A DNA stretch of 8,546 bases, taken from the NCBI GenBank assembly GCA_020844525.1, contig JAJGAH010000084.1:1-8546 (forward strand), given 5' to 3'. Made by a program: the position numbers and the translations under genes. This DNA is from Eubacterium sp. Its GTDB lineage: Bacteria; Bacillota; Clostridia; Lachnospirales; Lachnospiraceae. The notes below the pieces were generated by a model. It did not search any database and had not been told where the DNA came from. It was given only the letters and a program-made list of their open reading frames with translations. This document shows, one piece after another, positions 1 through 6,289 of this stretch. Positions within the stretch are counted from its first letter, which is position 1; each line of letters opens with the position of its first letter.

Positions 1-293
1 TTGACAGACCAATAGACGCCTCCGTGCTTTGTATCCAGAAAGCGCGTTACCAGGAATTCATAACTGTGGCGCGCCTCATCAAGAAGAGCTTCGTCCTTCA
101 GAATCATTGCTGCGTTAGAAAAAAAACAAAGGATACGGCTGTTCAGAATGCACCCCTTTACCGCCCTGCGGTCAAGCTTCAGGTCGTAATCCATGAATCC
201 GTAGTATCCGCCATAGGTGTCATCACGCAGAGATTTCCAGAACGGAATGATGTGACCGGTAAGTTCCTTTTTTATTTCCTGTTTCATATCCAT
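1..293 (-). CDS. Cellobiose 2-epimerase-like protein (AGE family), N-terminal part, cut by window edge
   Basis: Reading the minus strand from the ATG at 291-293 gives 97 residues starting MDMKQEIKKELTGHIIPFWK, then RDDTYGGYYGFMDYDL, DRRAVKGCILNSR (residues 42-53) and KHGGVYW near the edge. This series is the N-terminal part of cellobiose 2-epimerases, members of the N-acylglucosamine 2-epimerase (AGE) superfamily with an (alpha/alpha)6-barrel fold, usually about 390-410 residues. Known family members are cytoplasmic and isomerise the reducing-end glucose of cellobiose to mannose, or mannobiose to mannosylglucose, which GH130 phosphorylases then cleave. From memory, the Arg of the NSR motif matches an active-site Arg of the Ruminococcus albus enzyme. 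The ATG is preceded by AAGGA about 8 nt upstream; a second ATG two codons in is an alternative start. The gene follows the ABC permeases in the same direction, with a 102-nt gap holding a hairpin and a palindrome. Distinguishing it from N-acylglucosamine 2-epimerase rests on these motifs; the C-terminal catalytic histidines are outside the window. Confidence 0.88.
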   Translation of the reverse strand, partial: MDMKQEIKKELTGHIIPFWKSLRDDTYGGYYGFMDYDLKLDRRAVKGCILNSRILCFFSNAAMILKDEALLDEARHSYEFLVTRFLDTKHGGVYWSV

Positions 294-330
294 GTTATTT
301 TTCCTTCTGCTTTTTCTTCTGTATTTTTGT

Positions 331-342
331 AAAACCGGTTTT
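331..342. promoter_or_regulatory. Candidate LacI-family operator (perfect palindrome AAAACCGGTTTT)
   Basis: A perfect 12-bp palindrome with a central CCGG lies in the gap between the second permease gene and the epimerase gene, 38 bp upstream of the epimerase start. LacI/GalR-family operators are typically palindromes with a central CG flanked by A/T-rich half-sites, so this fits that class. No convincing promoter was found next to it, so it may act as a roadblock inside the operon or belong to a weak promoter I could not identify. Three LacI-family genes lie in the same window. Binding is inferred. Confidence 0.5.
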
Positions 343-366
343 CTATTGAAGTATGCAGTCAGAAAG

Positions 367-390
367 AATGCCGGGTTAATGCCCGGCATT
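367..390 (-). terminator. GC-rich hairpin after the permease genes, weak terminator or mRNA processing/stability element
   Basis: Perfect 9-bp inverted repeat AATGCCGGG / CCCGGCATT with a 6-nt loop, starting 5 nt past the TAA stop of the second permease gene. On the transcribed (minus) strand it is followed by CTTTCTG, which is T-rich but broken, so it would be an inefficient terminator. It may reduce read-through into the epimerase gene or protect the 3' end of the transporter mRNA. Confidence 0.55.
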
Positions 391-395
391 TCCAA

Positions 396-1268
396 TTATC
401 CCTTGACTGCTCCTGCGGCGATGCCGTTGTAGATCTGATCCTGACACAGCAGGAAGACAATGAGTGCAGGAAGCAGAGAAATGATAACGCCTGCGCAGAT
501 GTAGTTGTACTGATTGCCCATTGGCCCCGTGAAGGTGTATAGGGAGATGGCTACAGTACAAAGCTCCGGTTTCTGCAGATAAAGATGTGCACAGTAATAT
601 TCGTTATAGGTGTTGGCACCCTTCAGAATAATACAGGTCACAATTGCCGGCTTCAAAAGCGGAAGCAGGATATGCCAGTAAATCTGGAAATAGTTTGTAC
701 CGTCAAGAATTGCGGATTCATCGAGTGAAATCGGCAGATTCTCATAATATTGAATAAAGATGTAAATTGAAATGACATCCGTTCCCATCATCAGGATGTT
801 GTATCCATACAGATGGTTGATCAGATGCAGGCTGCTCATAATGGAATAGGTAGAAACCTGCATTGCAATGCCGGGAAGCAAAGCCGCAAAGGTAAACAGA
901 TTGCGGATCAGTCCGTTTCCGACAAACTTAAACCTGTTTAGCGCAAAAGCCAGTGAGGTGCCGAGCAGAATAGAGCCGATGATGACAAAGATCAGAATGA
1001 TCAGGGAATTCAGAAAGGCTCTTCCCATGTTTGCCATTTTAAAGGCTTCCGCAAAATTGGAAAATTTCCATACGGTTGGAAGCTGCATTACATTTGTGTT
1101 CTGATACTCAGTCTTGCTCTTAAATGCCGTGATGACGCAGGAGACAATCGGAAGCACAGATGTGAAGGACACAAGAATCAGGGTGAAGTATTTGAAAATT
1201 GTCCAGACGATAAAACCCGCACTGTATTGATGCTTGATTTTATAGCTTGATGCTGTCTTTGCTGTCAT
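396..1268 (-). CDS. Sugar ABC transporter permease, MalG-like (CUT1)
   Basis: A 290-residue inner-membrane subunit of a carbohydrate ABC importer. By eye there are about six hydrophobic segments, the first around residues 25-48. The cytoplasmic EAA loop that docks with the ATPase is at residues 184-203 (ESAILDG...HILLP), placed as usual between the last pairs of helices. The C-terminus (AAGAVKG) is typical of MalG-type CUT1 permeases. The start is the ATG at 1266-1268 with a strong AAAGGAGG ribosome binding site 9 nt upstream. It overlaps the TGA of the upstream permease by 4 nt (ATGA), indicating translational coupling and a 1:1 heterodimer. The substrate is probably an oligosaccharide, inferred from the neighbouring epimerase. 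No ATPase gene is present in the window; many Firmicutes CUT1 systems share an MsmK-type ATPase encoded elsewhere. Confidence 0.93.
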   Translation of the reverse strand: MTAKTASSYKIKHQYSAGFIVWTIFKYFTLILVSFTSVLPIVSCVITAFKSKTEYQNTNVMQLPTVWKFSNFAEAFKMANMGRAFLNSLIILIFVIIGSILLGTSLAFALNRFKFVGNGLIRNLFTFAALLPGIAMQVSTYSIMSSLHLINHLYGYNILMMGTDVISIYIFIQYYENLPISLDESAILDGTNYFQIYWHILLPLLKPAIVTCIILKGANTYNEYYCAHLYLQKPELCTVAISLYTFTGPMGNQYNYICAGVIISLLPALIVFLLCQDQIYNGIAAGAVKG

Positions 1269-2278
1269 GCCTGCATGCCTCCTTTCCGTGCTATTCCGGC
1301 AGATGCCTTTGCTGCCTTCTTTTTCTCTTTTTTGGCCTCCAGGCTCTCGTCATCCGCATTCGCATTCCGGAAGAAATATTTGAAGAAAATCTTCTGAAGA
1401 ATCGTTGCCAGGAATATGATACACAGCAGGAATACCGCCATTGCCGAGGCAAGCCCGACCTTTTGGGATGTATGTGCAACCTTGTCCATGATGACGAAGA
1501 AGGTACCGGTTCCATTGTTTCCACCCGTGATGACGTATGGCGCCTCAAAAGCAGACAGTGATCCGGTGATGAAGAGGATGATATTCAGGGTAAAAATTGT
1601 TTTTATACCCGGCAGAATGATATATTTGAATTTCTGCCATCCGTTGGCACCATCCAGCGCTGCGGCTTCATAAAGGGAGGAATCGATGGACATGATTGAC
1701 CCGATGAAAAGCACCATGTTCTGGCCCATATATCTCCAAACCGAAGAGTAGACAAGGGACCAGTTGTTAATCGCCTTATCCTTCAGCCAATATGGCAGAG
1801 AGGAAAGCGGAATGCCGAACGCATGCAGCACGGTATCAAGGACATAGCCTCTGGTATAAAAGAACTTGAAGATAAAACCAATGGCAATACCGTTGATCAG
1901 ATACGGGAAAAAGATGCAGCCCTTGAAGAGCTTTCCGCACTTTACTTTCATGGAGAGAATTGATGCAAAGTACAAGGCAAGGAATGTCTGTACGATTGCT
2001 CCGACCATATAGTAAAGACACAGGATCAGCGAACCGCTGATATCGTCCCGTGTAAAGAGCTCTTTGTAATTTGCCCAGCCGACAAACACGCGCTTGCCGA
2101 CATAACGCATTTTATAAAAGCTGAACTTCACCATTTCCGCGAATGGAAAATAGGTGAACAGTAACAGCAGGAAGACCGGGATCACCGTAAATGCAATAAT
2201 TACTGCAACCTGCTGTCCTCTTCTGGATTTCCAGAAGGATTTCTTTGTGGGTTCTGTAGTTGTCATACCACTCATCAT
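1265..2278 (-). CDS. Sugar ABC transporter permease, MalF/UgpA-like (CUT1)
   Basis: A 337-residue inner-membrane permease, partner of the MalG-like subunit. A basic N-terminal tail (KKSFWKSRRGQQ) precedes the first membrane helix at about residues 23-44; around five more hydrophobic segments follow. The EAA loop lies at residues 204-223 (EAAALDGANGW...IILP), a clear CUT1 signature. The C-terminus is a Lys-rich cytoplasmic tail (EAKKEKKKAAKAS). The start is uncertain by one codon: GGGAGG lies only 2 nt from the first ATG (2276-2278) but 5 nt from the second (2273-2275), so the second may be used. It is separated from the binding-protein gene by 245 nt that include an intrinsic terminator, so the permeases probably receive only read-through transcription, a common way to keep binding protein in excess. 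Confidence 0.93.
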   Translation of the reverse strand: MMSGMTTTEPTKKSFWKSRRGQQVAVIIAFTVIPVFLLLLFTYFPFAEMVKFSFYKMRYVGKRVFVGWANYKELFTRDDISGSLILCLYYMVGAIVQTFLALYFASILSMKVKCGKLFKGCIFFPYLINGIAIGFIFKFFYTRGYVLDTVLHAFGIPLSSLPYWLKDKAINNWSLVYSSVWRYMGQNMVLFIGSIMSIDSSLYEAAALDGANGWQKFKYIILPGIKTIFTLNIILFITGSLSAFEAPYVITGGNNGTGTFFVIMDKVAHTSQKVGLASAMAVFLLCIIFLATILQKIFFKYFFRNANADDESLEAKKEKKKAAKASAGIARKGGMQA

Positions 2279-2340
2279 TGCCTCCCTCTTCCTTCCCGGA
2301 AAAGTGAACCTTCAAATATGTAAGTATCAAATACTGTCCT

Positions 2341-2374
2341 GACTGCGGCATCATGCATCGTCTGATCCACAGTC
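2341..2374 (-). other. Predicted mRNA hairpin upstream of the permease genes
   Basis: On the minus strand GACTGTGG (2374-2367) pairs with CCGCAGTC (2348-2341) with one G-U wobble, and the inner ATCA/TGAT extends the stem to about 12 bp with a one-base bulge. There is no T-tract after it, so it is not a simple terminator. It lies between the attenuator and the permease ribosome binding site and could cap the 5' end of a processed permease transcript or modulate read-through. Function is inferred. Confidence 0.35.
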
Positions 2375-2400
2375 TTGCAATCTTCACATTACTTCAGAGA

Positions 2401-2426
2401 AAAAGGCGGGAAAAAGCCCGCCTTTT
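2401..2426 (-). terminator. Intrinsic terminator/attenuator between binding-protein and permease genes
   Basis: Inverted repeat with arms AAAAGGCGGG (2401-2410) and CCCGCCTTTT (2417-2426) and a 6-nt loop. On the minus strand the GC-rich stem ends in a run of five T, the classic rho-independent form. It lies about 100 nt past the binding-protein stop and 123 nt before the first permease start. No strong promoter was found between it and the permeases, so partial read-through is the likely arrangement, giving more binding protein than permease. The stem is also T-flanked in the plus direction. Confidence 0.82.
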
Positions 2427-2443
2427 CCTGTTTTCCTTTTTAT

Positions 2444-2459
2444 GAAAGCTCCCGCTTTC
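2444..2459 (-). other. Small hairpin in the 3' untranslated region of the binding-protein gene
   Basis: GAAAGC (2444-2449) and GCTTTC (2454-2459) form a perfect 6-bp stem with a TCCC loop, extendable by one wobble pair. On the minus strand it lies between the binding-protein stop and the attenuator, and is followed by an A-rich run, not T. It could slow 3'-5' decay of the binding-protein mRNA. It resembles a CcpA cre half-site pair, but the 4-nt spacing is wrong for that. Confidence 0.3.
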
Positions 2460-2523
2460 GTCTGTCATGCCTGTAATAGAATGACTATTGTGTCCGCATG
2501 ATGTGTAAATGCTGTTTCACTTT

Positions 2524-3996
2524 TCAGGAAGCGGATGATACAGAGCTGAGATCATCAACAGCACTGTTCCACTTGTCATTCCATTCATTCATGATATCAT
2601 CCAGGGATTCACTTCCATCTGAAGCGGCCTCTATGATCTTTGCATTTCTGGATCCATCGTCGCTGCCGATGTTCAGCTCAGACTCCTGATTCAGATCGGA
2701 GAGAAGATCCTCCTCGCCCTTGACTGCCGGAGCATTTTCCTTGATGATGCAGCCTGCATCTTCCATTTCCTTATAGAAGTCAGCACTCTTGCCATCCTTG
2801 GTAATTGCCAGTCCGCCTTCGTTTGCGGAGAAATTAGACTGTTCTGTCATCCACTTTACCCAGATGTTTGCTGCTTCAAGGTTCTTGGAATCAGGATTGA
2901 TACCAAAGCTGTAATCTGCATTCGCATTCACATACTGCTTACCGTTTACAGTCATCGGGAATGCCATGAATCCGACATCATCCGGATGATCTCCTGCGCC
3001 CTGCATCTGTGTAACTGCCCAGGAACCAAGCATCATACAGCCGATCTCACCATTATTCAGCTTTGTCTTTGAGGATTCCCAGTCTGTAGTAGAGAAGTCA
3101 TCTTCTGTGCATCCGTTTTTCACTGCATCGTAAAGAACCTTGTATACGTTGTAAGCGCCTGTTCCATCACCGGGATCAGAGAAAATGTCCTTTGAGTGAA
3201 GCATCTTCTGATTCAGATAGGTGTCATCTCCTGTTGTGGTGATGCCGATTACATCGTCCCATTTTGCGTTTGTCCAGCCAGCTACATAGTTGGTATAAAG
3301 CGGAATGGCGTCTGTCTTGTCCTTGATCGCCTGCAGATCCTTCAGGAAATCATCTACTGTCGTTGGAATTTCTGTAATACCGGCATCCTGGAAAACCTTC
3401 TTGTTGTAAACAAATCCAGGTGTTGTTGCAGTGATCGGAATACCGTATACCTCACCATTATAGGTCTTTCCGGATGTGTAATTGTAAATCTTGCTGATTT
3501 CGTCTGAGGAACCGAGATCCTCGAAATAGGTGGGAAGATCAGCTGATACAACTGCCGGAATCATCATGACATCGCCCCAGTCACCGCCCTGCAGTCTGGT
3601 CAGCGCATCATTTGCATAATCTGTCAGGCCTTCAACATCAATTTCGATGTTGGGATATACCTTATTAAATTCCGCAATGTAATCCTTCCAGGTGGTGCCA
3701 TTGTAGTCATCTTTCAGCATATCCGTTCTGTTTGTAAGGAATTTTACAGTACCCGTGAGGTCTGTATCTGTTTTCCCTACTTCAATGCTCAGAAAATCTG
3801 AGGATCCGGATGCTCCAGTTGTGGATGATGATGCAGCGGTAACCGAGCTGCTTGCGGCAGCTGTGCTGTCTGCCGCTGCTGCACTTCCTGAACCGGCGGA
3901 GCTGCCTGTAGATGCTGTACTTCCAGATCCGCATGCTGCAAGCGACATGGTCATGATTGCCGCAAGTCCGGCTGTGATAATTTTCTTTGCTTTCAT
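2524..3996 (-). CDS. Extracellular sugar-binding lipoprotein of CUT1 ABC importer
   Basis: A 490-residue solute-binding lipoprotein. The N-terminus has a basic KAKK start, a hydrophobic core and a lipobox (SLAAC) placing the lipid-modified Cys at residue 22. Residues 23 to about 68 are a low-complexity Ser/Ala/Thr/Gly linker, common in Firmicutes lipoproteins and probably a flexible tether to the membrane. The binding domain follows (LTGTVKFLTNRTD, then FNKVYPNIEIDVEG, YGIPITATTPGFVYNKKVF), typical of family 1 carbohydrate binding proteins (SBP_bac_1/8). The start ATG (3994-3996) has GGGAGG 8 nt upstream. It is the first gene of the importer operon, with its own extended -10 promoter and an attenuator behind it. 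By association with an epimerase of the cellobiose/mannobiose type the ligand may be a manno- or gluco-oligosaccharide; the sequence itself does not fix the ligand. Confidence 0.94.
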   Translation of the reverse strand: MKAKKIITAGLAAIMTMSLAACGSGSTASTGSSAGSGSAAAADSTAAASSSVTAASSSTTGASGSSDFLSIEVGKTDTDLTGTVKFLTNRTDMLKDDYNGTTWKDYIAEFNKVYPNIEIDVEGLTDYANDALTRLQGGDWGDVMMIPAVVSADLPTYFEDLGSSDEISKIYNYTSGKTYNGEVYGIPITATTPGFVYNKKVFQDAGITEIPTTVDDFLKDLQAIKDKTDAIPLYTNYVAGWTNAKWDDVIGITTTGDDTYLNQKMLHSKDIFSDPGDGTGAYNVYKVLYDAVKNGCTEDDFSTTDWESSKTKLNNGEIGCMMLGSWAVTQMQGAGDHPDDVGFMAFPMTVNGKQYVNANADYSFGINPDSKNLEAANIWVKWMTEQSNFSANEGGLAITKDGKSADFYKEMEDAGCIIKENAPAVKGEEDLLSDLNQESELNIGSDDGSRNAKIIEAASDGSESLDDIMNEWNDKWNSAVDDLSSVSSAS

Positions 3997-4033
3997 GGAT
4001 TCTTCCTCCCTTAGACATTAAGAATTGCTGGCT

Positions 4034-4061
4034 ATTTAAGCTAATCGATCGCTTGTTTAAC
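4034..4061. promoter_or_regulatory. Candidate operator at the importer transcription start
   Basis: An imperfect, CG-centred inverted repeat: TTTAAGC on the left, CGATCG in the centre, and GCTTGTTTAA on the right. It falls about +3 to +30 relative to the predicted importer transcription start, a classic place for a repressor. Its left arm TTAAGCTAA (4036-4044) is found exactly again in the promoter of the LacI operon, and on the minus strand TAGCTTAAAT matches an element in the araC leader. Which of the regulators binds it is unknown. Confidence 0.45.
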
Positions 4062-4070
4062 TTTAATTTA

Positions 4071-4097
4071 ATTATAGCATTACTCTTTTTTCGTCAT
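4071..4097 (-). promoter_or_regulatory. Promoter of the importer operon (extended -10)
   Basis: On the minus strand TGCTATAAT (4079-4071) is a perfect extended -10 box (TG-N-TATAAT). A poor -35 candidate, ATGACG (4097-4092), lies 15 nt upstream. A strong -10 with a weak -35 suits activator-dependent transcription. The start would be near 4064, giving a leader of about 67 nt before the binding-protein ATG. Confidence 0.72.
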
Positions 4098-4111
4098 CAT
4101 CTATTCTTGCG

Positions 4112-4158
4112 TATTATGTAATAATATTGCATTATGTGTTATATTTGTTAATAATATA
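4112..4158. repeat. Direct repeat with 30-bp period, candidate AraC-family binding site
   Basis: TATT-N3-TAATAATAT occurs at 4112-4127 and again at 4142-4157, 30 bp apart, or close to three helical turns. The copies lie about 48-93 bp upstream of the predicted importer start. AraC-family proteins bind tandem, same-face direct repeats upstream of -35, and an AraC-type gene starts 120 bp away. The stretch is very AT-rich, so chance similarity is possible. Confidence 0.35.
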
Positions 4159-4193
4159 CAGTAATTCAGCTTGATATTTATGCATATTTCATC

Positions 4194-4222
4194 TTAATAA
4201 TTCGCGCAATATTTTATATGAT
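4194..4222 (+). promoter_or_regulatory. Candidate promoter of the araC-type gene
   Basis: TTAATA (4194-4199; 4 of 6 to the -35 consensus), a 17-nt spacer, and TATGAT (4217-4222; 5 of 6 to the -10 consensus). The start would be near 4229 and the leader about 49 nt. An inverted repeat, ATATTTT (4209-4215) / AAAATAT (4231-4237), brackets the -10 box and might be part of an operator. The AT-rich setting limits confidence. Confidence 0.45.
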
Positions 4223-4239
4223 GCTATCAGAAAATATGG

Positions 4240-4249
4240 TAGCTTAAAT
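4240..4249 (+). promoter_or_regulatory. Shared regulatory element TAGCTTAAAT in the araC leader
   Basis: The 10-mer TAGCTTAAAT occurs here on the plus strand and again on the minus strand at 4043-4034, in both cases within the predicted 5' leader and in the same orientation relative to the downstream gene. Its 8-nt core, TAGCTTAA, also occurs at 8394-8401 in the LacI operon promoter. This suggests one regulator acting on all three promoters. Confidence 0.42.
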
Positions 4250-4277
4250 TAATTAACCTGTGAGGATTGGAGCGGCG

Positions 4278-5207
4278 ATGGATTACGAAACCTATCTGCA
4301 GAAAGCCTTTAAGCCAGGCATGATGGTAAATACAGAGCTTACATTAAGCCAGCTGTTTCAGCATTATTACAAATATGAAGAGGCAGAAGGATTGGAAAAT
4401 CCACGGCCGCAACAGGCAACAGAACAATACCTGCATGTTCTCGCCCGCGGAGACGTCAGCGTCGAATTTCCGTTTTCTCTGCGTCTTCAGCTGACGTCTG
4501 AGATGATCATCCTCAGATGTCAGGAGGGTGGTGTTCGGGTTCAGGAGGGGCGGAAGAACTGGCAGGTTTCGGCGGGACAATATATTGTGTGCCCATCTGC
4601 CAGCTTCGCTGTACATTCGATGCTGCTTCCGTGCAGATACCAGATTCTGGCAGCAGGAGGCGAGGAACTGATCATGTACAGGAAGCTGATTGGTACAGGG
4701 ATATTGTCTGAAAGTGCTGACATACCGGCACTGGATGTCTATTTCAGCCGTATTGGGAAGATACCGGACCAGGTTGACCAGAAAAGCTTTCTTCAGATGC
4801 ATCAGGCACTTTGTGATCTTTTTACCAGTGTGTGTACATGGATCACAGATGAAAATCATGAATCGTCTGGCAATATCCCAGCCTATTTACAGGAAATGCA
4901 TGATGTCATTCTGCATCACCCGGAACGCAGTTTTTCTCTGCAGGTCCTTGAACAGCAGTATCACATAAACAGATACAGACTGTGCAGGGAATATGCTGGT
5001 ATTTACGGGATTCCCCCGCTGCATGACTGCAACAGGAACAGAATCGGACAGGCGGAAAAGCTTCTGCTTACAACAGATCTCCAGGTTCAGGAAATCAGCC
5101 GGCGATGCGGCTTTGAGAATGTAAATCACTTTATCAATCTGTTTCGCAGGAATACCGGTATGACCCCTGGACAGTTCAGAAAAAAAGCCCGGGCGGATCT
5201 TTTGTGA
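4278..5207 (+). CDS. AraC-family transcriptional regulator
   Basis: A 309-residue cytoplasmic transcription factor divergent from the importer. The N-terminal part (roughly residues 50-150) is beta-rich and cupin-like, the usual sugar-sensing domain, though it has no recognisable ligand motif. The C-terminal ~100 residues are an AraC/XylS DNA-binding domain with two helix-turn-helix units: the first around SLQVLEQQYHINRYRLCREY, the second at about residues 266-290 (VQEISRRCGFENVNHFINLFRR), followed by the conserved NTGMTPGQFRKK tail. I chose the ATG at 4278 because GGAG lies 5 nt upstream of it; a GTG at 4260 in the same frame has no ribosome binding site. Position next to the importer promoter, which has a good -10 but a poor -35, suggests it activates the importer operon in response to the imported sugar. 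The stop codon lies inside the terminator of the opposing LacI operon. Confidence 0.92.
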   Translation: MDYETYLQKAFKPGMMVNTELTLSQLFQHYYKYEEAEGLENPRPQQATEQYLHVLARGDVSVEFPFSLRLQLTSEMIILRCQEGGVRVQEGRKNWQVSAGQYIVCPSASFAVHSMLLPCRYQILAAGGEELIMYRKLIGTGILSESADIPALDVYFSRIGKIPDQVDQKSFLQMHQALCDLFTSVCTWITDENHESSGNIPAYLQEMHDVILHHPERSFSLQVLEQQYHINRYRLCREYAGIYGIPPLHDCNRNRIGQAEKLLLTTDLQVQEISRRCGFENVNHFINLFRRNTGMTPGQFRKKARADLL

Positions 5208-5219
5208 TCTGCCCAGACT
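5180..5219 (-). terminator. Intrinsic terminator of the LacI-family operon, overlapping the 3' end of araC
   Basis: On the minus strand the arms 5219-5206 and 5199-5186 pair over 14 positions (GGGC/GCCC and GATC/GATC cores) with one A-C mismatch and two wobbles, then a T-tract (5186-5180). It starts 20 nt past the TAA of the last lacI gene. The stem encodes the last residues and stop of the AraC protein on the other strand. The plus direction has no T-tract, so it does not look like a good terminator for araC. Confidence 0.8.
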
Positions 5220-5239
5220 GCAGTATCCATAGTGGCTGT

Positions 5240-6289
5240 TTATGTGAACACGAACGGTATTGGTGGTCCGATCTTTCTGGCGCTTTCCCGCAAAATGAAT
5301 TTTCCATTAATATAAGAGATGCCATTTGAGTAAGCGGGATTCCGGATGGACTGTCGCAGAACATGAACGGCCTTTGCAGCCATTGCGCCGGTATTAATCT
5401 CATAGGTCGTAATGCCGATTTTATTGAAATTATCTACTACAAAATTATCGAATCCCACTACTGAAATATCCTCTGGGACACGATATCCCATGCTCTCCAG
5501 CTTACAGATCAGACGCTGCGCTGTCACATCACAGTTACAGAAAAAGGCGGTCGGCATGCGGTCAGCCTTTACGTGAAAAAACCTGTCCATGTCGATTACG
5601 CCCTTTTCCATGTCCCTGTCTTTGGACAAAACGACATTTTCCATACTTTCTCCGTGCTCAAGTCTCGCTTTCATAAAGCCGAGAAAGCGTTCCTCTATGC
5701 TTTGCGTGGCAAGGACCGTACCTACAAAGCCGATGTCCCTGTGCCCAAGCGAAAAAAGGTAGTTGGTCATGATATAGGCACCATGCATATTATCGCTGAC
5801 AACGGCATCCACTGAACTCTTTCCATTCTCAATCGTCGTATCCAGGGCAACCAGCGGAATGTCTGCTTTTTCTGCAAGATTACAAACGTAGGAGTGGGAA
5901 AATGCTCCCATGACAATTAACCCGTCTGCCTTGTGCTGCAGGATGAGTCCGGGGATTTGTAATGTCCTCTCAGCTTCTGCATCAACAACCTCAAGAAGTG
6001 TAAAGCATTCCTTTGCAAGTGCCTTTGCCGCAAGCTCCTGGTACAGCTTCCAATAGAAACTGCGCATTTCCTCAAGATAACGCTCGGCGACAATGACGCC
6101 AATTGTAACATGCTCACCCGTATTTACGGTTCGCTCGGCTTTTCTGTAGCCCATTTCTCCGGCAAGAGTGATGATTTTCTGGCGCAGTTCATCGCTGACA
6201 CCGCCTTGCCCGGACAGAGCCTTTGATACCGTAACTGTGCTGACACCAAGCCTTTGGCCGATGTCGGCAAGCGTGACTGATTTTTTCAT
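5240..6289 (-). CDS. LacI-family transcriptional regulator (third gene of tandem lacI operon)
   Basis: A 349-residue repressor-type protein. The N-terminal helix-turn-helix occupies residues 5-26 (VTLADIGQRLGVSTVTVSKALSG), followed by the GVSDELRQKI third helix. The linker to the effector domain (MGYRKAERTVNTGEH) is short and lacks the NxxARxL hinge-helix pattern. The effector domain is a periplasmic-binding-protein fold (Peripla_BP_3) with TIGVIVAERYL, SFYWKLYQ, KADGLIVMG, GHRDIGFVGT, ERFLGF, PTAFFCNCD and VPEDISVVGFDNF. It shares many of these blocks with the middle protein and must be its paralogue. The start ATG overlaps the TGA of that gene by 4 nt, and AAAGGAGAGG lies upstream within its last codons. 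The effector is probably a sugar made or imported by this locus, but this is inferred. TAA stop is followed by the operon terminator. Confidence 0.93.
   Translation of the reverse strand: MKKSVTLADIGQRLGVSTVTVSKALSGQGGVSDELRQKIITLAGEMGYRKAERTVNTGEHVTIGVIVAERYLEEMRSFYWKLYQELAAKALAKECFTLLEVVDAEAERTLQIPGLILQHKADGLIVMGAFSHSYVCNLAEKADIPLVALDTTIENGKSSVDAVVSDNMHGAYIMTNYLFSLGHRDIGFVGTVLATQSIEERFLGFMKARLEHGESMENVVLSKDRDMEKGVIDMDRFFHVKADRMPTAFFCNCDVTAQRLICKLESMGYRVPEDISVVGFDNFVVDNFNKIGITTYEINTGAMAAKAVHVLRQSIRNPAYSNGISYINGKFILRESARKIGPPIPFVFT

Noticed and set aside
24..332. 102-codon plus-strand open frame at the left edge
   Set aside because: It is the antisense shadow of the epimerase gene, whose minus-strand translation has clear AGE-family motifs.
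2443..2460. Possible CcpA cre site (TGAAAGC...GCTTTCG)
   Set aside because: The half-sites are separated by 4 extra bases compared with the compact cre palindrome, and the place, after a stop codon, fits an mRNA hairpin better.
4171..4199. TTGATA-N17-TTAATA as an alternative araC promoter
   Set aside because: The -10 matches consensus at only 2 of 6 positions; TTAATA-N17-TATGAT slightly downstream is better.
4260..4277. GTG start that would add six residues to the AraC-family protein
   Set aside because: No ribosome binding site precedes it, whereas the ATG at 4278 has GGAG at 5 nt; the extra residues show no family similarity.
4344..4859. 171-codon minus-strand open frame
   Set aside because: It lies fully antisense to the araC coding region, whose protein has clear family motifs; the composition is that of a shadow frame.
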